64,000 bases of DNA from Odiellus spinosus (taxonomy: Eukaryota; Arthropoda; Arachnida; Opiliones; Phalangiidae), in the NCBI GenBank assembly GCA_963920705.1, contig OY987226.1, positions 32,787,686 to 32,851,685 of the forward strand. Direction: 5' to 3'. The notes under the pieces were generated by a model. That model was not told the origin of the DNA. It saw nothing but the letters and a program-made list of their open reading frames with translations, and ran no database searches. Numbering within the stretch: position 1 is the first letter of the stretch; the number at the start of each line of letters is the position of its first letter. Made by a program: the position numbers and the translations under genes. This document shows positions 10,601-25,800 of this stretch, piece by piece.

Positions 10601-13600
10601 CATCGGCCGGGAATCGAACCCGGGCCGCCCGCGTGGCAAGCGAGCATTCTACCACTGAACCACCGATGCTCGGTTCCTTGGTTTAATTATTGAAGTTCAC
10701 AAAAAAACGGGAGAATTATTGAAGTTCACAAAAAAACGGGAGAATTATTGAAGTTCACAAAAAAACGAGAGGATTTTTGAATCCGAAAACGTGCATCGGC
10801 CGGGAATCGAACCCGGGCCGCCCGCGTGGCAGGCGAGCATTCTACCACTGAACCACCGATGCTCGGTTACTTGCTTAAATTATTGAAGTTCACAAAAAAA
10901 CGGGAGAATTATTGAAGCTCACCACAAAACGAGAGGATTTTTGAATCCAAAAACGTGCATCGGCCGGGAATCGAACCCGGGCCGCCCGCGTGGCAGGCGA
11001 GCATTCTACCACTGAACCACCGATGCTCGGTTACTTGCGTAAATTATTGAAGTTCACAAAAAAACGGGATAATTATTGAAGTTCACAAAAAAACGGGATA
11101 ATTATTGAAGTTCACCAAAAAACGAGAGGATCTTTGAATCCGAAAACGTTCATCGGCCGGGAATCGAACCCGGGCCGCCCGCGTGGCAGGCGAGCATTCT
11201 ACCACTGAACCACCGATGCTCGGTTACTTAGTTATTTATTGAAGTTCACAAAAAAACGGTTTAATTATTGAAGTTCACAAAAAAACGGGAGAATTATTGA
11301 AGTTCACAAAAAAACGGTAGAATTATTGAAGTTCACCAAAAAACGAGAGGATTTTTGAATCCAAAAACGTGCATCGGCCGGGAATCGAACCCGGGCCGCC
11401 CGCGTGGCAGGCGAGCATTCTACCACTGAACCACCGATGCTCGGTTACTTTCTTAAATTATTGAAGTTCACAAAAAAACGGGAGAATTATTGAAGTTCAA
11501 CAGAAAACAAGAGGATTTTTGAATCCAAAAACGTGCATCGGCCGGGAATCGAACCCGGGCCGCCCGCGTGGCAGGCGAGCATTCTACCACTGAACCACCG
11601 ATGCTCGGATACTTGCTTAAATTATTGAAGTTCACAAAAAAACGGGATAATTATTGAAGTTCACCAAAAAACGAGAGGATTTTTGAATCCATAAACGTGT
11701 ATCGGCCGGGAATCGAACCCGGGCCGCCCGCGTAGCAGGCGATCATTCTACCACTGAACCACCGATGCTCGGTTACTTGCTTAAATTATTGAAGTTCACA
11801 AAAAAACGGAAGAATTATTGAAGTTCACCAAAAAACGAGAGTATTTTTGAATCCAAAAACGTGCATCGGCCGGGAATCGAACCCGTGCCGCCCGCGTGGC
11901 AGGCGAGCATTCTACCACTGAACCACCGATGCTCGGTTACTTTCTTAAATTATTGAAGTTCACAAAAAAACGGGAGAATTATTGAAGTTCACCAGAAAAC
12001 GAGAGGATTTTTGAATCCATAAACGTGCATCGGCCGGGAATCGAACCCGGGCCGCCCGCGTGGCAGGCGAGCATTCTACCACTGAACCACCGATGCTCGG
12101 TTCCTTGGTTTAATTATTGAAGTTCACAAAAAAACGGGAGAATTATTGAAGTTCACAAAAAAACGGGAGAATTATTGAAGTTCACCAAAAAACGAGAGGA
12201 TTTTTGAATCCGAAAACGTGCATCGGCCGGGAATCGAACCCGGGCCGCCCGCGTGGCAGGCGAGCATTCTACCACTGAACCACCGATGCTCGGTTACTTG
12301 CGTAAATTATTGAAGTTCACAAAAAAACGAGAGGATGTTTGAATCCAAAAACGTGCATCGGCCGGGAATCGAACCCGGGCCGCCCGCGTGGCAGGCGAGC
12401 ATTCTACTACTGAACCACCGATGCTCGTTTACTTGCTTAAATTATTGAAGTTCACAAAAAAACGGTAGAATTATTGAAGTTCACCAAAAAACGAGAGGAT
12501 TTTTGAATCCAAAAACGTGCATCGGCCGGGAATCGAACCCGGGCCGCCCGCGTGGCAGGCGAGCATTCTACCACTGAACCACCGATGCTCGGTTACTTTC
12601 TTAAATTATTGAAGTTCACAAAAAAACGGGAGAATTATTGAAGTTCACCAGAAAACGAGAGGATTTTTGAATCCAAAAACGTGCATCGGCCGGGAATCGA
12701 ACCCGGGCCGCCCGCGTGGCAGGCGAGCATTCTACTACTGAACCACCGATGCTCGTTTACTTGCTTAAATTATTGAAGTTCACAAAAAAACGGTAGAATT
12801 ATTGAAGTTCACCAAAAAACGAGAGGATTTTTGAATCCAAAAACGTGCAACGCCCGGGAATCGAACCCGGGCCCCCCGCGTGGCAGGCGTGCATTCTACC
12901 ACTGAACCACCGATGCTCGGTTACTTGCTTAAATTATTGAAGTTCACAAAAAAAACGGGAGAATTATTGAAGTTCACCAAAAAACGAGAGGATGTTTGAA
13001 TCCAAGAACGTGCATCGGCCGGGAATCGAACCCGGGCCGCCCGCGTGGCAGGCGAGCATTCTAACACTGAACCACCGATGCTCGGTTCCTTGATTTAATT
13101 ATTGAAGTTCACCAAAAAACGAGAGGATTTTTGAATCCAAAAACGTGCATCGGCCGGGAATCGAACCCGGGCCGCCCGCGTGGCAGGCGAGCATTCTACC
13201 ACTGAACCACCGATGCTCGGTTTCTTTCTTAAATTATTGAAGTTCACAAAAAAACGGGAGAATTATTGAAGTTCACCAGAAAACGAGAGGATTTTTGAAT
13301 CCATAAACGTGCATCGGCCGGGAATCGAACCCGGGCCGCCCGCGTGGCAGGCGAGCATTCTACCACTGAACCACCGATGCTCGGTTACTTGCGTAAATTA
13401 TTGAAGTTCACAAAAAAACGAGAGGATGTTTGAATCCAAAAACGTGCATCGGCCGGGAATCGAACCCGGGCCGCCCGCGTGGCAGGCGAGCATTCTACTA
13501 CTGAACCACCGATGCTCGTTTACTTGCTTAAATTATTGAAGTTCACAAAAAAACGGTAGAATTATTGAAGTTCACCAAAAAACGAGAGGATTTTTGAATC

Positions 13601-16600
13601 CAAAAACGTGCATCGGCCGGGAATCGAACCCGGGCCGCCCGCGTGGCAGGCGAGCATTCTACCACTGAACCACCGATGCTCGGTTACTTTCTTAAATTAT
13701 TGAAGTTCACAAAAAAACGGGAGAATTATTGAAGTTCACCAGAAAACGAGAGGATTTTTGAATCCAAAAACGTGCATCGGCCGGGAATCGAACCCGGGCC
13801 GCCCGCGTGGCAGGCGAGCATTCTACTACTGAACCACCGATGCTCGTTTACTTGCTTAAATTATTGAAGTTCACAAAAAAACGGTAGAATTATTGAAGTT
13901 CACCAAAAAACGAGAGGATTTTTGAATCCAAAAACGTGCAACGCCCGGGAATCGAACCCGGGCCCCCCGCGTGGCAGGCGTGCATTCTACCACTGAACCA
14001 CCGATGCTCGGTTACTTGCTTAAATTATTGAAGTTCACAAAAAAAACGGGAGAATTATTGAAGTTCACCAAAAAACGAGAGGATGTTTGAATCCAAGAAC
14101 GTGCATCGGCCGGGAATCGAACCCGGGCCGCCCGCGTGGCAGGCGAGCATTCTACCACTGAACCACCGATGCTCGGTTCCTTGATTTAATTATTGAAGTT
14201 CACCAAAAAACGAGAGGATTTTTGAATCCAAAAACGTGCATCGGCCGGGAATCGAACCCGGGCCGCCCGCGTGGCAGGCGAGCATTCTACCACTGAACCA
14301 CCGATGCTCGGTTCCTTGATTTAATTATTGAAGTTCACCAAAAAACGAGAGGATTTTTGAAACCAAAAACGTGCATCGGCCGGGAATCGAACCCGGGCCG
14401 CCCGCGTGGCAGGCGAGCATTCTACCACTGAACCACCGATGCTCGGTTTCTTTCTTAAATTATTGAAGTTCACAAAAAAACGGGAGAATTATTGAAGTTC
14501 ACCAGAAAACGAGAGGATTTTTGAATCCATAAACGTGCATCGGCCGGGAATCGAACCCGGGCCGCCCGCGTGGCAGGCGAGCATTCTACCACTGAACCAC
14601 CGATGCTCGGTTACTTGCTTAAATTATTGAAGTTCACAAAAAAACGGGATAATTATTGAAGTTCACAAAAAAACGGGAGAATTATTGAAGTTCACCAAAA
14701 AACGAGAGGATTTTTGAATCCGAAAACGTGCATCGGCCGGGAATCGAACCCGGGCCGCCCGCGTGGCAGGCGAACATTCTACCACTGAACCACCGATGCT
14801 CGGTTTCTTTCTTAAATTATTGAAGTTCACAAAAAAACGGGAGAATTATTGAAGTTCACCAGAAAACGAGAGGATTTTTGAATCCATAAACGTGCATCGG
14901 CCGGGAATCGAACCCGGGCCGCCCGCGTGGCAGGCGAGCATTCTACCACTGAACCACCGATGCTCGGTTACTTGCTTAAATTATTGAAGTTCACAAAAAA
15001 ACGGGATAATTATTGAAGTTCACAAAAAAACGGGAGAATTATTGAAGTTCACCAGAAAACGAGAGGATTTTTGAATCCATAAACGTGCATCGGCCGGGAA
15101 TCGAACCCGGGCCGCCCGCGTGGCAGGCGAGCATTCTACCACTGAACCACCGATGCTCGGTTACTTGCGTAAATTATTGAAGTTCACAAAAAAACGAGAG
15201 GATGTTTGAATCCAAAAACGTGCATCGGCCGGGAATCGAACCCGGGCCGCCCGCGTGGCAGGCGAGCATTCTACTACTGAACCACCGATGCTCGTTTACT
15301 TGCTTAAATTATTGAAGTTCACAAAAAAACGGTAGAATTATTGAAGTTCACCAAAAAACGAGAGGATTTTTGAATCCAAAAACGTGCATCGGCCGGGAAT
15401 CGAACCCGGGCCGCCCGCGTGGCAGGCGAGCATTCTACCACTGAACCACCGATGCTCGGTTACTTTCTTAAATTATTGAAGTTCACAAAAAAACGGGAGA
15501 ATTATTGAAGTTCACCAGAAAACGAGAGGATTTTTGAATCCAAAAACGTGCATCGGCCGGGAATCGAACCCGGGCCGCCCGCGTGGCAGGCGAGCATTCT
15601 ACCACTGAACCACCGATGCTCGGTTACTTGCGTAAATTATTGAAGTTCACAAAAAAACGGGATAATTATTGAAGTTCACCAAAAAACGAGAGGATTTTTG
15701 AATCCAAAAACGTGCATCGGCCGGGAATCGAACCCGGGCCGCCCGCGTGGCAGGCGAGCATTCTACCACTGAACCACCGATGCTCGGTTGCTTGGTTAAA
15801 TTATTGAAGTTCACAAAAAAACGGGAGAATTATTGAAGTTCACAAAAAAACGGGAGAATTATTGAAGTTCACCAAAAAACGAGAGGATTTATGAATTCGA
15901 AAACGTGCATCGGCCGGGAATCGAACCCGGGCCGCCCGCGTGGCAGGCGAGCATTCTACCACTGAACCACCGATGCACGGTTACTTTCTTAAATTATTGA
16001 AGTTCACAAAAAAACGGGAGAATTATTGAAGTTCACCAGAAAACGAGAGGATTTTTGAATCCATAAACGTGCATCGGCCGGGAATCGAACCCGGGCCGCC
16101 CGCGTGGCAGGCGAGCATTCTACCACTGAACCACCGATGCTCGGTTCCTTGGTTTAATTATTGAAGTTCACAAAAAAACGGGAGAATTATTGAAGTTCAC
16201 CAAAAAACGAGAGGATTTTTGAATCCGAAAACGTGCATCGGCCGGGAATCGAACCCGGGCCGCCCGCGTGGCAGGCGAGCATTCTACCACTGAACCACCG
16301 ATGCTCGGTTACTTGCTTAAATTATTGAAGTTCACAAAAAAACGGGAGAATTATTGAAGTTCACCACAAAACGAGAGGATTTTTGAATCCAAAAACGTGC
16401 ATCGGCCGGGAATCGAACCCGGGCCGCCCGCGTGGCAGGCGAGCATTCTACCACTGAACCACCGATGCTCGGTTACTTGCGTAAATTATTGAAGTTCACA
16501 AAAAAACGGGATAATTATTGAAGTTCACCAAAAAACGAGAGGATTTTTGAATCCAAAAACGTGCATCGGCCGGGAATCGAACCCGGGCCGCCCGCGTGGC

Positions 16601-16800
16601 AGGCGAGCATTCTACCACTGAACCACCGATGCTCGGTTACTTTCTTAAATTATTGAAGTTCACAAAAAAACGGGAGAATTATTGAAGTTCACCAGAAAAC
16701 GAGAGGATTTTTGAATCCATAAACGTGCATCGGCCGGGAATCGAACCCGTGCCGCCCGCGTGGCAGGCGAGCATTCTACCACTGAACCACCGATGCTCGG
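7640..16800 (-). repeat. Array block 2: 56 tRNA-Gly copies, first copy of a 9.16-kb duplication
   Basis: tRNA 3' ends near 7733, 7897, 8061, 8254, 8418, 8553, 8717, 8881, 9045, 9210, 9345, 9509, 9644, 9808, 9972, 10136, 10301, 10436, 10600, 10793, 10957, 11150, 11371, 11535, 11699, 11863, 12027, 12220, 12355, 12519, 12683, 12847, 13012, 13147, 13311, 13446, 13610, 13774, 13938, 14103, 14238, 14373, 14537, 14730, 14894, 15087, 15222, 15386, 15550, 15714, 15907, 16071, 16235, 16399, 16563, 16727. A 1,091-bp sub-block is also repeated inside (8553 to 9644; 12355 to 13446). Private variants, such as the copy at 11699 with GTAGCAGGCGATC and the GAACATT copy at 14730, reappear 9,159 bp further right. 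Confidence 0.88.
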
Positions 16801-19800
16801 ATACTTGCTTAAATTATTGAAGTTCACAAAAAAACGGGATAATTATTGAAGTTCACCAAAAAACGAGAGTATTTTTGAATCCAAAAACGTGCATCGGCCG
16901 GGAATCGAACCCGTGCCGCCCGCGTGGCAGGCGAGCATTCTACCACTGAACCACCGATGCTCGGATACTTGCTTAAATTATTGAAGTTCACAAAAAAACG
17001 GAAGAATTATTGAAGTTCACCAAAAAACGAGAGGATTTTTGAATCCAAAAACGTGCATCGGCCGGGAATCGAACCCGGGCCGCCCGCGTGGCAGGCGAGC
17101 ATTCTACCACTGAACCACCGATGCTCGGTTACTTTCTTAAATTATTGAAGTTCACAAAAAAACGGGAGAATTATTGAAGTTCACCAGAAAACGAGAGGAT
17201 TTTTGAATCCATAAACGTGCATCGGCCGGGAATCGAACCCGGGCCGCCCGCGTGGCAGGCGAGCATTCTACCACTGAACCACCGATGCTCGGTTCCTTGG
17301 TTTAATTATTGAAGTTCACAAAAAAACGGGAGAATTATTGAAGTTCACAAAAAAACGGGAGAATTATTGAAGTTCACCAAAAAACGAGAGGATTTTTGAA
17401 TCCGAAAACGTGCATCGGCCGGGAATCGAACCCGGGCCGCCCGCGTGGCAGGCGAGCATTCTACCACTGAACCACCGATGCTCGGTTACTTGCTTAAATT
17501 ATTGAAGTTCAAAAAAAAACGGGAGAATTATTGAAGTTCACCACAAAACGAGAGGATTTTTGAATCCAAAAACGTGCATCGGCCGGGAATCGAACCCGGG
17601 CCGCCCGCGTGGCAGGCGAGCATTCTACCACTGAACCACCGATGCTCGGTTACTTGCGTAAATTATTGAAGTTCACAAAAAAACGAGAGGATGTTTGAAT
17701 CCAAAAACGTGCATCGGCCGGGAATCGAACCCGGGCCGCCCGCGTGGCAGGCGAGCATTCTACTACTGAACCACCGATGCTCGTTTACTTGCTTAAATTA
17801 TTGAAGTTCACAAAAAAACGGTAGAATTATTGAAGTTCACCAAAAAACGAGAGGATTTTTGAATCCAAAAACGTGCATCGGCCGGGAATCGAACCCGGGC
17901 CGCCCGCGTGGCAGGCGAGCATTCTACCACTGAACCACCGATGCTCGGTTACTTTCTTAAATTATTGAAGTTCACAAAAAAACGGGAGAATTATTGAAGT
18001 TCACCAGAAAACGAGAGGATTTTTGAATCCAAAAACGTGCATCGGCCGGGAATCGAACCCGGGCCGCCCGCGTGGCAGGCGAGCATTCTACTACTGAACC
18101 ACCGATGCTCGTTTACTTGCTTAAATTATTGAAGTTCACAAAAAAACGGTAGAATTATTGAAGTTCACCAAAAAACGAGAGGATTTTTGAATCCAAAAAC
18201 GTGCAACGCCCGGGAATCGAACCCGGGCCCCCCGCGTGGCAGGCGTGCATTCTACCACTGAACCACCGATGCTCGGTTACTTGCTTAAATTATTGAAGTT
18301 CACAAAAAAAACGGGAGAATTATTGAAGTTCACCAAAAAACGAGAGGATGTTTGAATCCAAGAACGTGCATCGGCCGGGAATCGAACCCGGGCCGCCCGC
18401 GTGGCAGGCGAGCATTCTACCACTGAACCACCGATGCTCGGTTCCTTGATTTAATTATTGAAGTTCACCAAAAAACGAGAGGATTTTTGAATCCAAAAAC
18501 GTGCATCGGCCGGGAATCGAACCCGGGCCGCCCGCGTGGCAGGCGAGCATTCTACCACTGAACCACCGATGCTCGGTTTCTTTCTTAAATTATTGAAGTT
18601 CACAAAAAAACGGGAGAATTATTGAAGTTCACCAGAAAACGAGAGGATTTTTGAATCCATAAACGTGCATCGGCCGGGAATCGAACCCGGGCCGCCCGCG
18701 TGGCAGGCGAGCATTCTACCACTGAACCACCGATGCTCGGTTACTTGCGTAAATTATTGAAGTTCACAAAAAAACGAGAGGATGTTTGAATCCAAAAACG
18801 TGCATCGGCCGGGAATCGAACCCGGGCCGCCCGCGTGGCAGGCGAGCATTCTACTACTGAACCACCGATGCTCGTTTACTTGCTTAAATTATTGAAGTTC
18901 ACAAAAAAAACGGTAGAATTATTGAAGTTCACCAAAAAACGAGAGGATTTTTGAATCCAAAAACGTGCATCGGCCGGGAATCGAACCCGGGCCGCCCGCG
19001 TGGCAGGCGAGCATTCTACCACTGAACCACCGATGCTCGGTTACTTTCTTAAATTATTGAAGTTCACAAAAAAACGGGAGAATTATTGAAGTTCACCAGA
19101 AAACGAGAGGATTTTTGAATCCAAAAACGTGCATCGGCCGGGAATCGAACCCGGGCCGCCCGCGTGGCAGGCGAGCATTCTACTACTGAACCACCGATGC
19201 TCGTTTACTTGCTTAAATTATTGAAGTTCACAAAAAAACGGTAGAATTATTGAAGTTCACCAAAAAACGAGAGGATTTTTGAATCCAAAAACGTGCAACG
19301 CCCGGGAATCGAACCCGGGCCCCCCGCGTGGCAGGCGTGCATTCTACCACTGAACCACCGATGCTCGGTTACTTGCTTAAATTATTGAAGTTCACAAAAA
19401 AAACGGGAGAATTATTGAAGTTCACCAAAAAACGAGAGGATGTTTGAATCCAAGAACGTGCATCGGCCGGGAATCGAACCCGGGCCGCCCGCGTGGCAGG
19501 CGAGCATTCTACCACTGAACCACCGATGCTCGGTTCCTTGATTTAATTATTGAAGTTCACCAAAAAACGAGAGGATTTTTGAAACCAAAAACGTGCATCG
19601 GCCGGGAATCGAACCCGGGCCGCCCGCGTGGCAGGCGAGCATTCTACCACGGAACCACCGATGCTCGGTTTCTTTCTTAAATTATTGAAGTTCACAAAAA
19701 AACGGGAGAATTATTGAAGTTCACCAGAAAACGAGAGGATTTTTGAATCCATAAACGTGCATCGGCCGGGAATCGAACCCGGGCCGCCCGCGTGGCAAGC

Positions 19801-22800
19801 GAGCATTCTACCACTGAACCACCGATGCTCGGTTCCTTGGTTTAATTATTGAAGTTCACAAAAAAACGGGAGAATTATTGAAGTTCACAAAAAAACGGGA
19901 GAATTATTGAAGTTCACAAAAAAACGAGAGGATTTTTGAATCCGAAAACGTGCATCGGCCGGGAATCGAACCCGGGCCGCCCGCGTGGCAGGCGAGCATT
20001 CTAACACTGAACCACCGATGCTCGGTTACTTGCTTAAATTATTGAAGTTCACAAAAAAACGGGAGAATTATTGAAGCTCACCACAAAACGAGAGGATTTT
20101 TGAATCCAAAAACGTGCATCGGCCGGGAATCGAACCCGGGCCGCCCGCGTGGCAGGCGAGCATTCTACCACTGAACCACCGATGCTCGGTTACTTGCGTA
20201 AATTATTGAAGTTCACAAAAAAACGGGATAATTATTGAAGTTCACAAAAAAACGGGATAATTATTGAAGTTCACCAAAAAACGAGAGGATCTTTGAATCC
20301 GAAAACGTTCATCGGCCGGGAATCGAACCCGGGCCGCCCGCGTGGCAGGCGAGCATTCTACCACTGAACCACCGATGCTCGGTTACTTAGTTATTTATTG
20401 AAGTTCACAAAAAAACGGTTTAATTATTGAAGTTCACAAAAAAACGGGAGAATTATTGAAGTTCACAAAAAAACGGTAGAATTATTGAAGTTCACCAAAA
20501 AACGAGAGGATTTTTGAATCCAAAAACGTGCATCGGCCGGGAATCGAACCCGGGCCGCCCGCGTGGCAGGCGAGCATTCTACCACTGAACCACCGATGCT
20601 CGGTTATTTTCTTAAATTATTGAAGTTCACAAAAAAACGGGAGAATTATTGAAGTTCAACAGAAAACAAGAGGATTTTTGAATCCAAAAACGTGCATCGG
20701 CCGGGAATCGAACCCGGGCCGCCCGCGTGGCAGGCGAGCATTCTACCACTGAACCACCGATGCTCGGATACTTGCTTAAATTATTGAAGTTCACAAAAAA
20801 ACGGGATAATTATTGAAGTTCACCAAAAAACGAGAGGATTTTTGAATCCATAAACGTGTATCGGCCGGGAATCGAACCCGGGCCGCCCGCGTAGCAGGCG
20901 ATCATTCTACCACTGAACCACCGATGCTCGGTTACTTGCTTAAATTATTGAAGTTCACAAAAAAACGGAAGAATTATTGAAGTTCACCAAAAAACGAGAG
21001 TATTTTTGAATCCAAAAACGTGCATCGGCCGGGAATCGAACCCGTGCCGCCCGCGTGGCAGGCGAGCATTCTACCACTGAACCACCGATGCTCGGTTACT
21101 TTCTTAAATTATTGAAGTTCACAAAAAAACGGGAGAATTATTGAAGTTCACCAGAAAACGAGAGGATTTTTGAATCCATAAACGTGCATCGGCCGGGAAT
21201 CGAACCCGGGCCGCCCGCGTGGCAGGCGAGCATTCTACCACTGAACCACCGATGCTCGGTTCCTTGGTTTAATTATTGAAGTTCACAAAAAAACGGGAGA
21301 ATTATTGAAGTTCACAAAAAAACGGGAGAATTATTGAAGTTCACCAAAAAACGAGAGGATTTTTGAATCCGAAAACGTGCATCGGCCGGGAATCGAACCC
21401 GGGCCGCCCGCGTGGCAGGCGAGCATTCTACCACTGAACCACCGATGCTCGGTTACTTGCGTAAATTATTGAAGTTCACAAAAAAACGAGAGGATGTTTG
21501 AATCCAAAAACGTGCATCGGCCGGGAATCGAACCCGGGCCGCCCGCGTGGCAGGCGAGCATTCTACTACTGAACCACCGATGCTCGTTTACTTGCTTAAA
21601 TTATTGAAGTTCACAAAAAAACGGTAGAATTATTGAAGTTCACCAAAAAACGAGAGGATTTTTGAATCCAAAAACGTGCATCGGCCGGGAATCGAACCCG
21701 GGCCGCCCGCGTGGCAGGCGAGCATTCTACCACTGAACCACCGATGCTCGGTTACTTTCTTAAATTATTGAAGTTCACAAAAAAACGGGAGAATTATTGA
21801 AGTTCACCAGAAAACGAGAGGATTTTTGAATCCAAAAACGTGCATCGGCCGGGAATCGAACCCGGGCCGCCCGCGTGGCAGGCGAGCATTCTACTACTGA
21901 ACCACCGATGCTCGTTTACTTGCTTAAATTATTGAAGTTCACAAAAAAACGGTAGAATTATTGAAGTTCACCAAAAAACGAGAGGATTTTTGAATCCAAA
22001 AACGTGCAACGCCCGGGAATCGAACCCGGGCCCCCCGCGTGGCAGGCGTGCATTCTACCACTGAACCACCGATGCTCGGTTACTTGCTTAAATTATTGAA
22101 GTTCACAAAAAAAACGGGAGAATTATTGAAGTTCACCAAAAAACGAGAGGATGTTTGAATCCAAGAACGTGCATCGGCCGGGAATCGAACCCGGGCCGCC
22201 CGCGTGGCAGGCGAGCATTCTAACACTGAACCACCGATGCTCGGTTCCTTGATTTAATTATTGAAGTTCACCAAAAAACGAGAGGATTTTTGAATCCAAA
22301 AACGTGCATCGGCCGGGAATCGAACCCGGGCCGCCCGCGTGGCAGGCGAGCATTCTACCACTGAACCACCGATGCTCGGTTTCTTTCTTAAATTATTGAA
22401 GTTCACAAAAAAACGGGAGAATTATTGAAGTTCACCAGAAAACGAGAGGATTTTTGAATCCATAAACGTGCATCGGCCGGGAATCGAACCCGGGCCGCCC
22501 GCGTGGCAGGCGAGCATTCTACCACTGAACCACCGATGCTCGGTTACTTGCGTAAATTATTGAAGTTCACAAAAAAACGAGAGGATGTTTGAATCCAAAA
22601 ACGTGCATCGGCCGGGAATCGAACCCGGGCCGCCCGCGTGGCAGGCGAGCATTCTACTACTGAACCACCGATGCTCGTTTACTTGCTTAAATTATTGAAG
22701 TTCACAAAAAAACGGTAGAATTATTGAAGTTCACCAAAAAACGAGAGGATTTTTGAATCCAAAAACGTGCATCGGCCGGGAATCGAACCCGGGCCGCCCG

Positions 22801-25800
22801 CGTGGCAGGCGAGCATTCTACCACTGAACCACCGATGCTCGGTTACTTTCTTAAATTATTGAAGTTCACAAAAAAACGGGAGAATTATTGAAGTTCACCA
22901 GAAAACGAGAGGATTTTTGAATCCAAAAACGTGCATCGGCCGGGAATCGAACCCGGGCCGCCCGCGTGGCAGGCGAGCATTCTACTACTGAACCACCGAT
23001 GCTCGTTTACTTGCTTAAATTATTGAAGTTCACAAAAAAACGGTAGAATTATTGAAGTTCACCAAAAAACGAGAGGATTTTTGAATCCAAAAACGTGCAA
23101 CGCCCGGGAATCGAACCCGGGCCCCCCGCGTGGCAGGCGTGCATTCTACCACTGAACCACCGATGCTCGGTTACTTGCTTAAATTATTGAAGTTCACAAA
23201 AAAAACGGGAGAATTATTGAAGTTCACCAAAAAACGAGAGGATGTTTGAATCCAAGAACGTGCATCGGCCGGGAATCGAACCCGGGCCGCCCGCGTGGCA
23301 GGCGAGCATTCTACCACTGAACCACCGATGCTCGGTTCCTTGATTTAATTATTGAAGTTCACCAAAAAACGAGAGGATTTTTGAATCCAAAAACGTGCAT
23401 CGGCCGGGAATCGAACCCGGGCCGCCCGCGTGGCAGGCGAGCATTCTACCACTGAACCACCGATGCTCGGTTCCTTGATTTAATTATTGAAGTTCACCAA
23501 AAAACGAGAGGATTTTTGAAACCAAAAACGTGCATCGGCCGGGAATCGAACCCGGGCCGCCCGCGTGGCAGGCGAGCATTCTACCACTGAACCACCGATG
23601 CTCGGTTTCTTTCTTAAATTATTGAAGTTCACAAAAAAACGGGAGAATTATTGAAGTTCACCAGAAAACGAGAGGATTTTTGAATCCATAAACGTGCATC
23701 GGCCGGGAATCGAACCCGGGCCGCCCGCGTGGCAGGCGAGCATTCTACCACTGAACCACCGATGCTCGGTTACTTGCTTAAATTATTGAAGTTCACAAAA
23801 AAACGGGATAATTATTGAAGTTCACAAAAAAACGGGAGAATTATTGAAGTTCACCAAAAAACGAGAGGATTTTTGAATCCGAAAACGTGCATCGGCCGGG
23901 AATCGAACCCGGGCCGCCCGCGTGGCAGGCGAACATTCTACCACTGAACCACCGATGCTCGGTTTCTTTCTTAAATTATTGAAGTTCACAAAAAAACGGG
24001 AGAATTATTGAAGTTCACCAGAAAACGAGAGGATTTTTGAATCCATAAACGTGCATCGGCCGGGAATCGAACCCGGGCCGCCCGCGTGGCAGGCGAGCAT
24101 TCTACCACTGAACCACCGATGCTCGGTTACTTGCTTAAATTATTGAAGTTCACAAAAAAACGGGATAATTATTGAAGTTCACAAAAAAACGGGAGAATTA
24201 TTGAAGTTCACCAGAAAACGAGAGGATTTTTGAATCCATAAACGTGCATCGGCCGGGAATCGAACCCGGGCCGCCCGCGTGGCAGGCGAGCATTCTACCA
24301 CTGAACCACCGATGCTCGGTTACTTGCGTAAATTATTGAAGTTCACAAAAAAACGAGAGGATGTTTGAATCCAAAAACGTGCATCGGCCGGGAATCGAAC
24401 CCGGGCCGCCCGCGTGGCAGGCGAGCATTCTACTACTGAACCACCGATGCTCGTTTACTTGCTTAAATTATTGAAGTTCACAAAAAAACGGTAGAATTAT
24501 TGAAGTTCACCAAAAAACGAGAGGATTTTTGAATCCAAAAACGTGCATCGGCCGGGAATCGAACCCGGGCCGCCCGCGTGGCAGGCGAGCATTCTACCAC
24601 TGAACCACCGATGCTCGGTTACTTTCTTAAATTATTGAAGTTCACAAAAAAACGGGAGAATTATTGAAGTTCACCAGAAAACGAGAGGATTTTTGAATCC
24701 AAAAACGTGCATCGGCCGGGAATCGAACCCGGGCCGCCCGCGTGGCAGGCGAGCATTCTACCACTGAACCACCGATGCTCGGTTACTTGCGTAAATTATT
24801 GAAGTTCACAAAAAAACGGGATAATTATTGAAGTTCACCAAAAAACGAGAGGATTTTTGAATCCAAAAACGTGCATCGGCCGGGAATCGAACCCGGGCCG
24901 CCCGCGTGGCAGGCGAGCATTCTACCACTGAACCACCGATGCTCGGTTGCTTGGTTAAATTATTGAAGTTCACAAAAAAACGGGAGAATTATTGAAGTTC
25001 ACAAAAAAACGGGAGAATTATTGAAGTTCACCAAAAAACGAGAGGATTTATGAATTCGAAAACGTGCATCGGCCGGGAATCGAACCCGGGCCGCCCGCGT
25101 GGCAGGCGAGCATTCTACCACTGAACCACCGATGCACGGTTACTTTCTTAAATTATTGAAGTTCACAAAAAAACGGGAGAATTATTGAAGTTCACCAGAA
25201 AACGAGAGGATTTTTGAATCCATAAACGTGCATCGGCCGGGAATCGAACCCGGGCCGCCCGCGTGGCAGGCGAGCATTCTACCACTGAACCACCGATGCT
25301 CGGTTCCTTGGTTTAATTATTGAAGTTCACAAAAAAACGGGAGAATTATTGAAGTTCACCAAAAAACGAGAGGATTTTTGAATCCGAAAACGTGCATCGG
25401 CCGGGAATCGAACCCGGGCCGCCCGCGTGGCAGGCGAGCATTCTACCACTGAACCACCGATGCTCGGTTACTTGCTTAAATTATTGAAGTTCACAAAAAA
25501 ACGGGAGAATTATTGAAGTTCACCACAAAACGAGAGGATTTTTGAATCCAAAAACGTGCATCGGCCGGGAATCGAACCCGGGCCGCCCGCGTGGCAGGCG
25601 AGCATTCTACCACTGAACCACCGATGCTCGGTTACTTGCGTAAATTATTGAAGTTCACAAAAAAACGGGATAATTATTGAAGTTCACCAAAAAACGAGAG
25701 GATTTTTGAATCCAAAAACGTGCATCGGCCGGGAATCGAACCCGGGCCGCCCGCGTGGCAGGCGAGCATTCTACCACTGAACCACCGATGCTCGGTTACT

